The notes below the pieces were generated by a model. That model had not been told where the DNA came from and did no database searches. It saw only the letters and a list, made by a program, of their open reading frames with translations. Shown here in pieces: positions 41,287-50,600 of a stretch of DNA of 64,000 nt; the first letter of the stretch is position 1, and every line of letters starts with the position of its first letter. A program made the translations under genes and the position numbers. Source of the DNA: Halalkalibacter oceani (GTDB lineage Bacteria; Bacillota; Bacilli; Bacillales; Bacillaceae_D); the NCBI RefSeq assembly GCF_023715705.1, contig NZ_JAMBOS010000015.1, positions 1 to 64,000 on the forward strand. The letters run 5' to 3'.

Positions 41287-42260
41287 CGACCGCGACCAGG
41301 CATGTGCTGGTGCTGCGCTCGGGCTATGGCAAGGTGTACAGGTATTTTGAAGACTCGCTCGTTTCTGCGCTTCAGAGCCTTGCCCTCAGCAGCAGCCTCG
41401 CACCGGCCCATCCGCTGAACACGGAAGCGCTGATAGAATCATGCCGTCAGGAAAAGCCGGATCTCGTCCTGACGCTGCTCGGCTACCAGCTTGAGGCCCG
41501 ATTTTGTGAGTGGCTTCAGGACAACGGGATTCCCCTTGCTGTCTGGCTAACAGAGGACCCTTATTTGATCGACCGTTCCTTACAGATTTTGCCCTATGCT
41601 AAAAAAGCCTTTACGATTGACCGGCAGGCGCTAAGCTACTACCGGAAGCTCGGCTTCACCGATAGCGCTTTTCTGCCTTTGGCGACGAATCCGACTGTGT
41701 ACAAACGTAGAAAGAGGCAGGGCGAGCCGGCCTACTCAATTTCCCTCGTCGGCTACCCTTATCAGGCGCGGGTCGACTTAATTCGTTTTCTTGCCGACCA
41801 GCTTACACTTCCAATCACCGTCGTCGGCGAATGGAAGGATATTTCTTTGCCTTCGCATGTTAACGTCGTCTCAAAATGGGTCACCCCGCAAGAAGTCGCT
41901 TTGTTTTACACAAACAGCCGGATCGTTCTGAACACCTACCGTTCGGACAGCGATCCGGCCAATGAAAATTCAACCGGAATCAAAGGTACGAGCCTGAATA
42001 ACCGTACATTTGAAATTGCCAGCTGTGGCGCTCTCCAAATAACAGAATACCGGCCAGAGCTTTATGATTTTTTTTCCGTTGATGAAATCCCGTCCTTTCG
42101 AACAAAGGAGGAATTGCCGGATAAGATTAAGCAGCTGCTCGCCGATCCTACCGGCGCCGACCAGACCGCGAACAACAGCTACCTCGCCGTCACCCGGCAT
42201 CATACGTTCGAGCAGCGCCTCGCTAAACTGCTAAGCTATTTTCCCGAGCTGAACGGATGA
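41283..42260 (+). CDS. CgeB-like glycosyltransferase
   Basis: 325-residue GT-B protein of the CgeB family. The N-terminal half contains RSGYGKVYRYFEDSLVSALQ, DLVLTLLG and AVWLTEDPYLIDRS. The C-terminal half contains SLVGYPYQARVDLIRFLADQ and NNRTFEIASCGALQITEYRP, the usual C-terminal signature of CgeB-like proteins. In B. subtilis cgeAB, a sigma-K operon, affects the outermost spore layer; CgeB is thought to glycosylate it. The 4-bp overlap with the upstream coiled-coil gene suggests a cgeAB-like pairing of surface protein and transferase. It converges on the rml operon with about 70 bp between stops. Confidence 0.8.
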   Translation: MTTATRHVLVLRSGYGKVYRYFEDSLVSALQSLALSSSLAPAHPLNTEALIESCRQEKPDLVLTLLGYQLEARFCEWLQDNGIPLAVWLTEDPYLIDRSLQILPYAKKAFTIDRQALSYYRKLGFTDSAFLPLATNPTVYKRRKRQGEPAYSISLVGYPYQARVDLIRFLADQLTLPITVVGEWKDISLPSHVNVVSKWVTPQEVALFYTNSRIVLNTYRSDSDPANENSTGIKGTSLNNRTFEIASCGALQITEYRPELYDFFSVDEIPSFRTKEELPDKIKQLLADPTGADQTANNSYLAVTRHHTFEQRLAKLLSYFPELNG

Positions 42261-42330
42261 GAGCGGAACAAAAGGTTGTTTTTTACTCGTTTACCCAGCG
42301 CTTAAAATTCGTTTCACCCTTCTCCCCTTT

Positions 42331-43449
42331 TCAGCTGTCCTCTGCCCGCCCGCTTTCCTGTAATCGGCTGGCCGCTTCAAGCACCTCCTCAGGCTGACGG
42401 ACCAGCCCCGCTATTTTCTGGTAGAGCGCTTCAGCATGAAATGGCGTGACAGCCCAGCCACCCTCTACCTTTTGCACAGCTTCGGCCTGGGCCCCGAGTT
42501 CAAAGCAGAGCACCGGATAGCCGCTGCTCAACGCTTCGTGGGTCGTATACGAGAACGTTTCTGGACAAATCGACGGAATTAGAACGAGGTCAATTTGATC
42601 GGCAGCAAGAAGGACCGGCAGCTGATCACGCTGAAATTCCCCCCGCTGTATAAATACGGGACTTGCCTTCTTCGCCAGGAGATGATCGGCGTTCCCATAA
42701 AGAAACAGCTTTACCGGCAGCCTTCGCCGCTCCAGCTTGCCGATCAACTCCAGCACCTCCCTTGAGCCTTTATGGACAGCCATATGGCCGACAATCCCTA
42801 TCCGTAGCTCTCCTGATCGTTTCGCTTCATCATTATTTAGCTGCCGGCGATGAACCGGATGGGGCTGCACCTCATAATTCAATCCGGGAAAATAGCCTTG
42901 CATCACTTCCTTGGCGGAGTAACTGGGGACGATGATCCGCCGTGCTTTTTGCAATAGCGCAAGCTGCCATCGCCTCCATTCATCAATTGAACACGCGCGC
43001 CCGACCATCTCCTCGATCAGGCGCCTTCCGATTCCCGCCTTGCTGCAATGTCGGCATATTCGTACCTCTTTCTCCTGTCCACAATAATGTCCTTTCGGCG
43101 TTATAAAGAAAAGCTGAGGGCAGGCGGCGAGATAATCGTGAATGTGGAGATCATACGGCTGGCGAAAAAGCTCCAAAAATGAAAGAAGCCGCTCGAGTGG
43201 AAACCCCCAGACGTGGTCGATCATCACCGCTTCGACTGGAGAGCACTTTAACCGTTGGAGAAAGGCGGGGCTGTCCAGCACTGTCAGCGGCCACTCGCTT
43301 TCTGTTTCGCCTTCAGTGAGAATCAGCTTTTGCTCGCGGACATAGAGGATGAGCAGCTCGGCGTCATGTTCGAGCGCCCATTGCTGACGAAACAGCCTCA
43401 CTCCGCCGCCGCCATGATGAGTCAAGACGAGCACCCGCTTTGCCTTCAT
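42331..43449 (-). CDS. GT4-type glycosyltransferase of the rml operon
   Basis: 372-residue GT-B transferase. Acceptor-side motif THHGGGGVRLFRQQWALEHD is near the N terminus and a Cys-rich insertion (CGQEKEVRICRHC, about 130-142) follows. The donor domain contains RIGIVGHMAVHKGSREVLEL near 215, and the C-terminal E-x7-E type pattern CPETFSYTTHEALSSGYPVL near 300. It is the last gene of the rmlA-B-D-C operon, and its start overlaps the rmlC stop by 4 bp. It most likely transfers the rhamnose made by that operon. The Cys pair could bind zinc, which is unusual for this family. Confidence 0.8.
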   Translation of the reverse strand: MKAKRVLVLTHHGGGGVRLFRQQWALEHDAELLILYVREQKLILTEGETESEWPLTVLDSPAFLQRLKCSPVEAVMIDHVWGFPLERLLSFLELFRQPYDLHIHDYLAACPQLFFITPKGHYCGQEKEVRICRHCSKAGIGRRLIEEMVGRACSIDEWRRWQLALLQKARRIIVPSYSAKEVMQGYFPGLNYEVQPHPVHRRQLNNDEAKRSGELRIGIVGHMAVHKGSREVLELIGKLERRRLPVKLFLYGNADHLLAKKASPVFIQRGEFQRDQLPVLLAADQIDLVLIPSICPETFSYTTHEALSSGYPVLCFELGAQAEAVQKVEGGWAVTPFHAEALYQKIAGLVRQPEEVLEAASRLQESGRAEDS

Positions 43450-43901
43450 CGATGCTTCGTCTCCCAATTAAATGAAATGAGGGGATCATTATAGGCAAGA
43501 CGATATTCATCCGGTCGCTCGGGCTGGTAGGCCTTCGTCGTCAAATACAACATGACGACCGGGGTTTCACCAAGCACCCGGTAGCCGTGAGCCACCCCGG
43601 CGGGAATCATCAAAATGAGCGGATTGTCCTCTCCCATGTAGCACACCTGTGTTTCCCCATTCGTCGGCGATTCCTCACGCAGATCATAGAGCACGACCTG
43701 GGCATTCCCTCCAACAAAAAACCAGACATCATCCTGCTCTTTATGATAATGAAACGCCTTAATTACGCCGGGATACGATTTAGAAAGCGACCACTGTCCG
43801 AACTGGGACAGCAGATCTTCATCATTGCGGACGAGCTCCGCGAAAAAGCCGCGATCATCACAATGCTTCGTAATCTGCTTCAGCTTCACTCCGTTAATCA
43901 T
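43446..43901 (-). CDS. SpsL-like dTDP-4-dehydrorhamnose 3,5-epimerase homologue
   Basis: 151-residue cupin-fold protein related to RmlC. The DDRGFFAELVRN opening and YDLREESPTNG are RmlC-like. The normal RmlC GLHYQ-containing stretch is replaced by AFHYHKEQDDVWFFVGGNAQ, and the chain is about 30 residues shorter than classical RmlC. The length and divergence resemble B. subtilis SpsL, the spore-coat counterpart. It should act between the rmlB and rmlD products. ATG at 43901 follows AAAGGAGG. It overlaps the rmlD stop and the following glycosyltransferase start by 4 bp each. Confidence 0.78.
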   Translation of the reverse strand: MINGVKLKQITKHCDDRGFFAELVRNDEDLLSQFGQWSLSKSYPGVIKAFHYHKEQDDVWFFVGGNAQVVLYDLREESPTNGETQVCYMGEDNPLILMIPAGVAHGYRVLGETPVVMLYLTTKAYQPERPDEYRLAYNDPLISFNWETKHR

Positions 43902-44752
43902 CGCCGCTGCCTCCTTTCCTGTAAGTAGTGAATGAGCGTCGGCTTCCAATGAGCCGGCTCCGGCAGTCCGACAGCCGGCAACTGCTCCAATCCCAATACA
44001 GTCCGTGGCGGTCGAACGGCAATCCCTGGCTGCCTGACTGTCTTTACCGGTTCTATCGCAGCCTCTTCCAGCTGCAACGATTCAATAATCACCTTCGCCA
44101 TTTCGTAGCGGCTGCAGCTGCCTTTATTCGTCACATGAAATACCCGACCGCGCTGACCCGAGGCAAGTAGCCGCAAACAATAGCTGACTACATCCTCGAC
44201 GTAGGTAGGCGAGCCGATTTGATCATCGACGACCGGGATCGTGCGCTGCAAGGCGGTCCGCGCCACAATTTTTTCGATAAAGTCGTTTTCATGCCCGCCA
44301 TAAAGCCAGGCGGTACGAACAATCAAGGCGCGGGGATGGGCCTGCAAGGTCAGCTGCTCGCCAATCCATTTGCTCGCCCCGTAGACAGATAGCGGGGATG
44401 GGGGACTGTCCGGCTGATACGGTGTTGACGAATAAGCGGAAAAGACATAATCGCTGCTGATGGAAATTAAGTCAGCCTTGGCCTGCGCGGCGGAACGGGC
44501 GACATGAAAAGAACCGTGACTGTTAATGCGAAAGGCATGTTCCGGATCGCGCTCACATTGATCAACATCCGTCAGCGCGGCACAGTGGATGACCAGCCCC
44601 GGCTGTTCTTCGGCCAACCGGGCGCGCACCTCTGCTTCCCTTGTCACGTCAAGCTGATCTTTCCCGCAGGCGACGACATCTGCTTTGTTCCTTAACCGCT
44701 GATAAAAGGCTCTCCCCAGCTGTCCCGCCCCTCCCGTGATGAGCACCTTCAT
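43898..44752 (-). CDS. rmlD: dTDP-4-dehydrorhamnose reductase
   Basis: 284-residue short-chain dehydrogenase of the RmlD/SpsK type. The N terminus MKVLITGGAGQLGRAFYQRL binds NAD(P)H. CAALTDVDQCERDPEHAFRI is the family's signature near residue 62, and the catalytic YxxxK is YGASK near 126 with SSDYVF at 101. It reduces dTDP-4-keto-L-rhamnose to dTDP-L-rhamnose. The start at 44752 overlaps the rmlB stop by 4 bp (ATGA), and its stop overlaps the next gene likewise. Together with RmlA, B and the SpsL-like protein it completes the dTDP-rhamnose route. Confidence 0.9.
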   Translation of the reverse strand: MKVLITGGAGQLGRAFYQRLRNKADVVACGKDQLDVTREAEVRARLAEEQPGLVIHCAALTDVDQCERDPEHAFRINSHGSFHVARSAAQAKADLISISSDYVFSAYSSTPYQPDSPPSPLSVYGASKWIGEQLTLQAHPRALIVRTAWLYGGHENDFIEKIVARTALQRTIPVVDDQIGSPTYVEDVVSYCLRLLASGQRGRVFHVTNKGSCSRYEMAKVIIESLQLEEAAIEPVKTVRQPGIAVRPPRTVLGLEQLPAVGLPEPAHWKPTLIHYLQERRQRR

Positions 44753-45714
44753 CGAAACGCCCCTTTCCTCCACTGATCACGGTACCATAAAACCGTATCC
44801 TCCAGCCCTTGAGCAAATGGCGTGACAGCCTGCCAGCCGAGCTGCCTTTTGAGCTTTTCCGAGGATAATGCATACCGTCTGTCATGCCCCTTGCGATCCT
44901 CGACAAAGGTGATCAGCTCTTCATCTTTACCGAGCAGCTGCAAAATACGTTTCACTGTTTCAAGATTTGTATATTCATGCGTACCGCCAATGTGATAGAT
45001 TTCGCCCGGCACTCCTTTTTCCATAATGGTCATAATCGCCATGCAATGATCGTAAACATGCAGCCATTGCCTGCGGTGACCACCGTCGCCGTAAAGCGGG
45101 ATCGTGTTGTTTTCCAGCGCATGCATAATCACTTTTGGAATCAGCTTTTCAGCATGCTGGTAGCGTCCGTAATTATTGGCGGCGCGCATAATGATCACCG
45201 GGAGGGAGAAGGTATGAACGTAAGAGTGAATCAGCAGGTCGGCACCGGCTTTACTGGCGGCATACGGATTACCCGGCCGGAGGAGGCCCGCTTCCGTTAA
45301 CGGTGATGTTGTCGCTGCAAGTGAGCCGTAAACCTCGTCTGTCGACATATGGAGCAGCAATCCGCAGCGTCCCTGCCTTACTTGCTCTAGCAGATGATAC
45401 GTCCCGAGGATATTCGTATCCAAGAAGGGTTTCGCCTCCGCAATGCTTCGGTCGACATGACTCTCGGCCGCCAGATGAATGACGACATCATACGATCTTT
45501 CAAAAAGCTGCCCAACCTCCGCCTGTTTTGTCACATCACCTTCAATGAACTGAACTTGCCGCTCTTTGCTCAGCCTCTCCAGTTCACGTTGGTTTGCGGC
45601 ATACGTAAGTGAATCAAAAATCGTCACGTCCTCATAATTCATTTCCAGCAGGTAATAAACAAGATTCAAACCGATAAACCCTGCTCCGCCAGTAATAAGG
45701 ATTGATCGTTGCAT
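44749..45714 (-). CDS. rmlB: dTDP-glucose 4,6-dehydratase
   Basis: 321-residue extended SDR enzyme. The N terminus has SILITGGAGFIGLNLVYYLL, then HLAAESHVDRSI near 80, STDEVYG near 120 and catalytic YAASK near 147 with NNYGRYQHAEKLIP near 176, all diagnostic of RmlB/SpsJ. It converts dTDP-glucose to dTDP-4-keto-6-deoxyglucose. The ATG at 45714 follows AAGGAGG at 6 nt, and the gap from rmlA is 11 bp. Part of an rmlA-B-D-C order matching spsI-J-K-L of B. subtilis. Confidence 0.93.
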   Translation of the reverse strand: MQRSILITGGAGFIGLNLVYYLLEMNYEDVTIFDSLTYAANQRELERLSKERQVQFIEGDVTKQAEVGQLFERSYDVVIHLAAESHVDRSIAEAKPFLDTNILGTYHLLEQVRQGRCGLLLHMSTDEVYGSLAATTSPLTEAGLLRPGNPYAASKAGADLLIHSYVHTFSLPVIIMRAANNYGRYQHAEKLIPKVIMHALENNTIPLYGDGGHRRQWLHVYDHCMAIMTIMEKGVPGEIYHIGGTHEYTNLETVKRILQLLGKDEELITFVEDRKGHDRRYALSSEKLKRQLGWQAVTPFAQGLEDTVLWYRDQWRKGAFR

Positions 45715-45725
45715 ACATATCCTCC

Positions 45726-46439
45726 TTAATAACCACCTAACCACTCATTTGCCAGCTGGTAGGTTTGATGCGTTCCGGCATCAATCCACCACCCTTTCAG
45801 CCGGTGCCATTCCAGTTCTCCCCTTTTGAGATAGCGAATCAGGACATCGGTAATTTCCAGTTCATTTCGCGCCGATGGTGTAATCGCGGCAATATGATCG
45901 AACACCGTTGCATCAAAACAGTAAATTCCCGTCACCGCCCACTGCTTTCCTTTTATATCAGGCTTTTCCCGCAGCGAGACGAGCTCATTCTTTGCTGAAA
46001 GCGTCGCAATCGCGAATTGCTTCGGGTTGACCGTGGGCGACAGCAAGATTTGCGCAGGCCGTTCTGATTGAAGATAAGCCGCGAGATAGTCCGTTAAATC
46101 GTCTTCAAATAAATTATCACCGAGCAGCATCACGAACTTCTCTCCGTTCGTAAAATTCTCAGCGAGCGCCAGAGCGGCGGCAATCCCATTTGGGGCGGGC
46201 TGCTCGATAAACTGGTAAGCAGGATAGAGATGCTCGAACGGCTGCAGCACTTCAGCGAACATCGCTCTTTCCCCACGATTAATGACAATGGCGGCTTCTG
46301 TTACCCTCGCTTCTTTCATTTTCACAAGCGCCCAATGGATCATTGGCTTGCCGTGGACATGGAGCAAATGCTTATTGACGACCTTTGTTAAAGGATAGAG
46401 CCTCTTCCCCCTTCCTCCAGCTAAAATAATCCCTTTCAT
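45726..46439 (-). CDS. rmlA: glucose-1-phosphate thymidylyltransferase
   Basis: 237-residue nucleotidyltransferase. The opening GIILAGGRGKRLYPLTKVVNK holds the dTTP-binding Gly-rich loop and the Arg/Lys pair. FVMLLGDNLFEDDL near residue 106 holds the metal-binding Asp, and EKPDIKGKQWAVTGIYCFD near 158 binds the sugar. It makes dTDP-glucose from dTTP and glucose-1-phosphate. It is about 50 residues shorter than the E. coli RmlA, in line with the short SpsI form. Start is preceded by AAGGGGTGATG. Lies 15 bp after the yjcA-like gene. Confidence 0.92.
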   Translation of the reverse strand: MKGIILAGGRGKRLYPLTKVVNKHLLHVHGKPMIHWALVKMKEARVTEAAIVINRGERAMFAEVLQPFEHLYPAYQFIEQPAPNGIAAALALAENFTNGEKFVMLLGDNLFEDDLTDYLAAYLQSERPAQILLSPTVNPKQFAIATLSAKNELVSLREKPDIKGKQWAVTGIYCFDATVFDHIAAITPSARNELEITDVLIRYLKRGELEWHRLKGWWIDAGTHQTYQLANEWLGGY

Positions 46440-46454
46440 ATCATCACCCCTTAG

Positions 46455-46808
46455 TTATTCACCGACTGATTTAACCCACGCTTCCAACATCGCCGCCAGT
46501 GCTGCCAGCGCAAGGATGACGAGGACCGGGTGAAAAACAACGGGATAGAGCGTGACCCCTGCATACAAAAAAAGAGCACACCAGACCCCCATACACCAAT
46601 AGCAGCTTATAAGCGTGCCAATAAAACGCTGTATGCCTCTGCCTTTCGGCTCGACAAATGTCACCGTTTCCCCATTTTCCTGTTTTTCTTCCACGAGGTT
46701 CTGGAACGGTTTGCGGATGAATTCGCAAATCGTATCAAATACAAGCAAATGAGTGAGGCGAAAAACAGCTAAAGCAAGAATCAAAAACTCAAATGGCGTC
46801 AGGCTCAT
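46455..46808 (-). CDS. yjcA: DUF1360 sporulation membrane protein YjcA
   Basis: 117-residue integral membrane protein with about three hydrophobic segments (FLILALAVFRLTHLLVFDTI at the start) and the family's ISCYWCMGVWCALF motif near residue 70. Size and motif match the DUF1360 family, which includes B. subtilis YjcA, a sporulation protein encoded beside the crust genes. It is probably the first gene of the rml operon. The ATG at 46808 is preferred over a GTG at 46817, which overlaps the ribosome site GAGGAAG. A perfect sigma-K-type -10 element lies 35 bp upstream. Confidence 0.8.
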   Translation of the reverse strand: MSLTPFEFLILALAVFRLTHLLVFDTICEFIRKPFQNLVEEKQENGETVTFVEPKGRGIQRFIGTLISCYWCMGVWCALFLYAGVTLYPVVFHPVLVILALAALAAMLEAWVKSVGE

Positions 46809-46842
46809 TGCGCCCACTTCCTCTTTTTACCGGCGTTAGTAA

Positions 46843-46851
46843 TACGCTATG
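46843..46851 (-). promoter_or_regulatory. sigma-K-like -10 element of the yjcA-rml operon
   Basis: Minus-strand CATAGCGTA matches CATANNNTA. At 16 bp upstream the -35 region reads AA rather than AC; an AC exists at 13 bp spacing. It lies back to back with a better sigma-K promoter for the gene on the other strand, which supports it. Confidence 0.45.
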
Positions 46852-46895
46852 CGGGAGGCGGCTTGTATTAATCCATTTTTCCCTGCTAGACAAAC

Positions 46896-46922
46896 ACCTT
46901 TTTTCTCTTTGTACATAGGCTA
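46896..46922 (+). promoter_or_regulatory. sigma-K promoter of the Gly-rich protein gene
   Basis: -35 AC (46896-46897), 16-bp spacer and -10 CATAGGCTA (46914-46922) match the sigma-K consensus exactly, 33 bp before the ATG. Confidence 0.72.
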
Positions 46923-46954
46923 CTAGCATGATAAAGGAAAAGGAGTAGATTGAG

Positions 46955-47374
46955 ATGAATGAGTATTATCCTTACCCTCAGCAGCAGATGCGCCAGCAAC
47001 CGTCTGTCCAGTTCCTCCCTCCGAGTGTTGTCGGCAATTACGTTAACCAGTGGATTACAACTTCCATTTCCGGCTATGGTCAGGTCGTTGCCTACATTAC
47101 TGATTTCAATCGGCACAATGGGATGGTTTCGATGTTTATGTATCAGCCGCCTTACTATCAGCCGCAGTTCCTGCAAGTAAGCAATGTCGATCTCGTCGGC
47201 ATCGCTCCGTACTATGGCCCGATTCCTCCAAGACCCGGCAGACCACCAGGCGGCGGTGGATGGCATCCTGGTGGAGGCCAGGGAGGCGGGTGGCACCCTG
47301 GTGGAGGCCAAGGTGGCGGCTTCTGGCCTTGGTTATTCCAGCAAACGTTCGGCTCCGGCCAGCAGCAAGGATAA
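46955..47374 (+). CDS. Gly/Trp/Tyr-rich putative spore surface protein
   Basis: 139-residue protein, family not recognised. The N-terminal 15 residues are Tyr/Pro/Gln-rich (EYYPYPQQQ). Residues 22-80 look like a small beta-barrel (ITTSISGYGQVVAYITDFNR). The C terminus is low-complexity, with two copies of GWHPGGGQGG, then a Trp-rich end. Such Gly/Trp/Tyr-rich proteins are frequent in coat and crust. There is no signal peptide, consistent with mother-cell deposition, and a consensus sigma-K promoter lies directly upstream. The DNA repeat GGTGGAGGCCAGGGAGGCGG occurs with small changes in the repeat region. Confidence 0.7.
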   Translation: MNEYYPYPQQQMRQQPSVQFLPPSVVGNYVNQWITTSISGYGQVVAYITDFNRHNGMVSMFMYQPPYYQPQFLQVSNVDLVGIAPYYGPIPPRPGRPPGGGGWHPGGGQGGGWHPGGGQGGGFWPWLFQQTFGSGQQQG

Positions 47375-47480
47375 ATCAGTGGCAGTGACGCAGTACTAAT
47401 TTGCCTGCTTGCAACTTGAACAAAAAAGAGCTTGAGACAAAACTAGCTTTGGACCTACTGGCAATGGCTTCACACGCCAC

Positions 47481-47515
47481 AAGCCCGTTGTGAGAAACCC
47501 ACTCACAACGGGCTT
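47481..47515. terminator. hairpin between converging genes (proximal to the Gly-rich gene)
   Basis: A 14-bp perfect stem AAGCCCGTTGTGAG / CTCACAACGGGCTT with a 7-nt loop. The plus-side tail is TAAAAG, so the T-run is weak; it may serve either strand. Confidence 0.65.
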
Positions 47516-47547
47516 TAAAAGATCGTGGCGGTTCCGCTCATTGCTTA

Positions 47548-47592
47548 GAGGCTGGGCAAAAGGTTAAAAAAACAACCTTTGGTCCCAGCCTC
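47548..47592. terminator. second hairpin between converging genes
   Basis: Stem GAGGCTGGGCAAAAGGTT / AACCTTTGGTCCCAGCCTC with one bulge and an A-rich loop lies 31 bp beyond the 3' end of the large surface-protein gene on the minus strand. It is followed by TTTC on the plus strand. Confidence 0.7.
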
Positions 47593-47622
47593 TTTCAAAT
47601 TCTTATTTAGTTTGCCTCACAA

Positions 47623-50600
47623 TTAGTAAACATAAGCCTCGAGCATAAGCTGCATCACTTTCGCCACTTCCGCGCGCGTCACATCGCCTTGCGGATCAAA
47701 GACATTGCCCGGTCTGCCGTCAAGAATATCAGCTTCCTGCAATAGCTGAATCGCCTCCGCTGCCCATGGAGCTATCGCTCCGTCATCTTCAAATCCTGCG
47801 TAGCTATTCAATGTTCCCGCTTGTATCTGGGCATGCTCCATAAAGCGGGCGACCATTGTCGCCATCTCCTCGCGCGTCACTTCGCGATTCGGGGCGAATT
47901 GACCGTTGCCCAGGCCATTGACGATCCCATGCTCACTCGCGTAGGCAATATACGGTGCGTAATATGCCTCCGCATTCACATCAGTAAAACCACCAGATCC
48001 TGCACGACTTTCTTCGACGCCAAGCAATCGTCCAAGCACGGTCGCAAGCATCCCTCTCGTCATTGAGTTGTTTGGCGCGAACTCATTCTCCGAAACACCT
48101 AAGAACAGTTCTCTCGCCGTCACAAAGCTGATATGCTCCTCCGACCAATGTCCAGCCGTATCCGTGAAGCTCTTCGCATTGCTTCCGACCGTGAACGTCC
48201 CTGAGCCATCAGCGATAAACACGATTTGTCCGTCCACAACTCTCGATAGAGGCACGATTACTCGGCCTTCGTCCGTCACTTGGTAAACGACAAGACCGTT
48301 AGCGGCTGCCTGTTCATAAGGAACCGTTACCGTCACTTTGCCGGTAAAATCAGTCACTTCCTCACCGTCTGACAAAAGGTTCACTGTTCGTACTGGTTGG
48401 CCGTTGACCTGGGCTGCTTGTCCAATTTCAATGCTCAGTTCACGACCGGCAAGCTGAGCGACTGTCTCCGCATCAATCGTCATGTCGCCAAGTGGCGTCT
48501 GAACGACGACTGAATGACCGGCTTGAACGATTTGATTGAGAGAATTTGTATCCAGGCTAAGGTGAATGTTTTCCGTTGTCGGTGCAGCTTCGACCTTGAT
48601 CGCGACAGTCTCTCCTTCACGCTCAACCGTCACTTCATCCACTTCATTCCGGTCAAACCCTACCTCTACTCCAAAATCGTTCTCTTCTCCATTTCCTGGC
48701 TCTGATCCGTCACCAGGCTCCTGATCTGATGGTGGTGGTGTTGAATCAGCTGGCGGACGGGATGATCCACCGCCTCCGCCTCCACTTCCGCCTCCAGAGC
48801 CTCCACCTTGGTCTTGATCCCGATCTTGATCTTGATCCTTATCCTTGTCTTCATCTTTGTCTTCATCCTTTGGCGGTGTAGGGTTCTCATAAAGGTTCAA
48901 TGGCATCGTGAACTGGTTTCTCTCGCGGTAGAACATGTCGTTTTTAACCGAGTACCAATTGACCTTCACGTCGTTACTACCTTCCGTAAATGTCATCATC
49001 ATGATCATGCCAAGATCTGTAGGTTGCAGAAACTGAGCATTCGCCAGTACATTCTGTACAACATTTTCGTTCACGCCGATGTCTTCTCTTACGACGATAT
49101 CGGGATAACCGATATGGCCGGATACCGCTAGTACGATATTGTCATGCTGGCTGACGAACTCTTCCCAGATTTCAGGACCGTCCATGGCATCACTAAAATA
49201 GTGCCTGTTCGAGTGATGATGATCCGTACTAATAAACTCGCCGTTATGGTACATATACGTATGCGTCGTCATAATGACTTTCTTGTCCGGATGATCTGCC
49301 ACGACTTCGTTAGCCCACTCCAGCACATTGGCAGTTGGTGCGAATTCAAGCGAAAGGACCATATATTCCACGTCACCAAGCTCGAAGAAGTGATACGTAT
49401 TCTCCATCTCGCCTTCTACCATCGCGCCGCCAAAGGTCGGCTCCTGTGAATATTTTTCGTATGGGAAGTGATTATTGAAATTTGTGTAATCCCGTACATT
49501 GCCAGGGCGAGCCTCTACATCATGATTGCCGACCTGTAGCACATACGGAATGACGCCGTCCAACAAAGTATAGGCAGCTTGAGCCTCCTGCCACTCGTTA
49601 ATCGCTCCTGGAACTTCGACAATGTCGCCCACGCCGACCACCAGCTCGATATCGAGCGCTTCTGCGTTGTCTCTCATCCATTGAAAATATTCTTGCATCA
49701 TACCAGAATGTTGCGACATATATTGCGTATCTGGAATGACCGCGATTCTGTAGTCGCCCTCTGGGAAATCGGCCGGCATCCAGTTGTGTGCCACATCATC
49801 ATACAAATAGGCATCATTCTGCTGCGCGGAGTTATCAGGATAAACGTCGGCAACCATCTCATCCAGCTTCCAGTTACCGATTAATCCAGTCTCATTTTCA
49901 GTCAAAAACGTGTTGTAATTATTCTTGATCTCTTCTTCCGTCCGTACTGTCGACCAGACGCGAACATCGGCGATTTCCCCTCCGAACGCCATTGTAGGTG
50001 TTCCGTCGTCTTCATACCGGTAATCAGAGCCGATCTTCAGACCTGCCAAAGCGCCGGCTTTAGACGGAAGCAACTTCTGCATATTTGCATTAGTACGAAG
50101 CACCGCATCGTGTACCCGCACTCCGTTGATATAAGTAATTCCTCTATTGTTCTCTTCATCCAGCACGATCGCGACATGAACCCAATCGCCACGATTTATG
50201 TTGACACCATTGGCTCTATAATCAAGAATGTTGTCCTTGATCCCTTTCCAATAAATTCTTGGCGTGCCGTTGCTGTAAACTTCAAAGCTAAACTCCGGAA
50301 TGTCACTGTAAGAACCGACCCAGTAGTTTCCGAGAATGACGCCGACCCGTTGGCTAGCCGGCGTATCCTCTGGTACATTCACCCATGCTTCCACCGTCCG
50401 TGGCGATTCCTCCATCATGTCCGTAGCCAAGTCCGGCTGTCCGTCGGCAAAATTAACACCTTCGCTTGGGAAATCATCATCGTTTTGATATGGTGGCAGA
50501 AATCCTTTCGCCATACCGTTGATATTGCCCGTTTTGTCAGGAACCTCATACGTCTCATCGCTGAAGTCGACTTTGTCCAGCTCCCAGAGATGCATCAAAC

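Noticed and set aside
47250-47320. Repeats in the Gly-rich gene as a possible CRISPR or tandem-repeat locus
   Set aside because: They are in-frame codon repeats of a low-complexity protein tail, only two copies, without spacers. No CRISPR array was seen anywhere in the window.
48666-49884. Several opposite-strand frames across the SLH protein gene
   Set aside because: Shadows of a long coding region with low-complexity linker; no ribosome sites or motifs.
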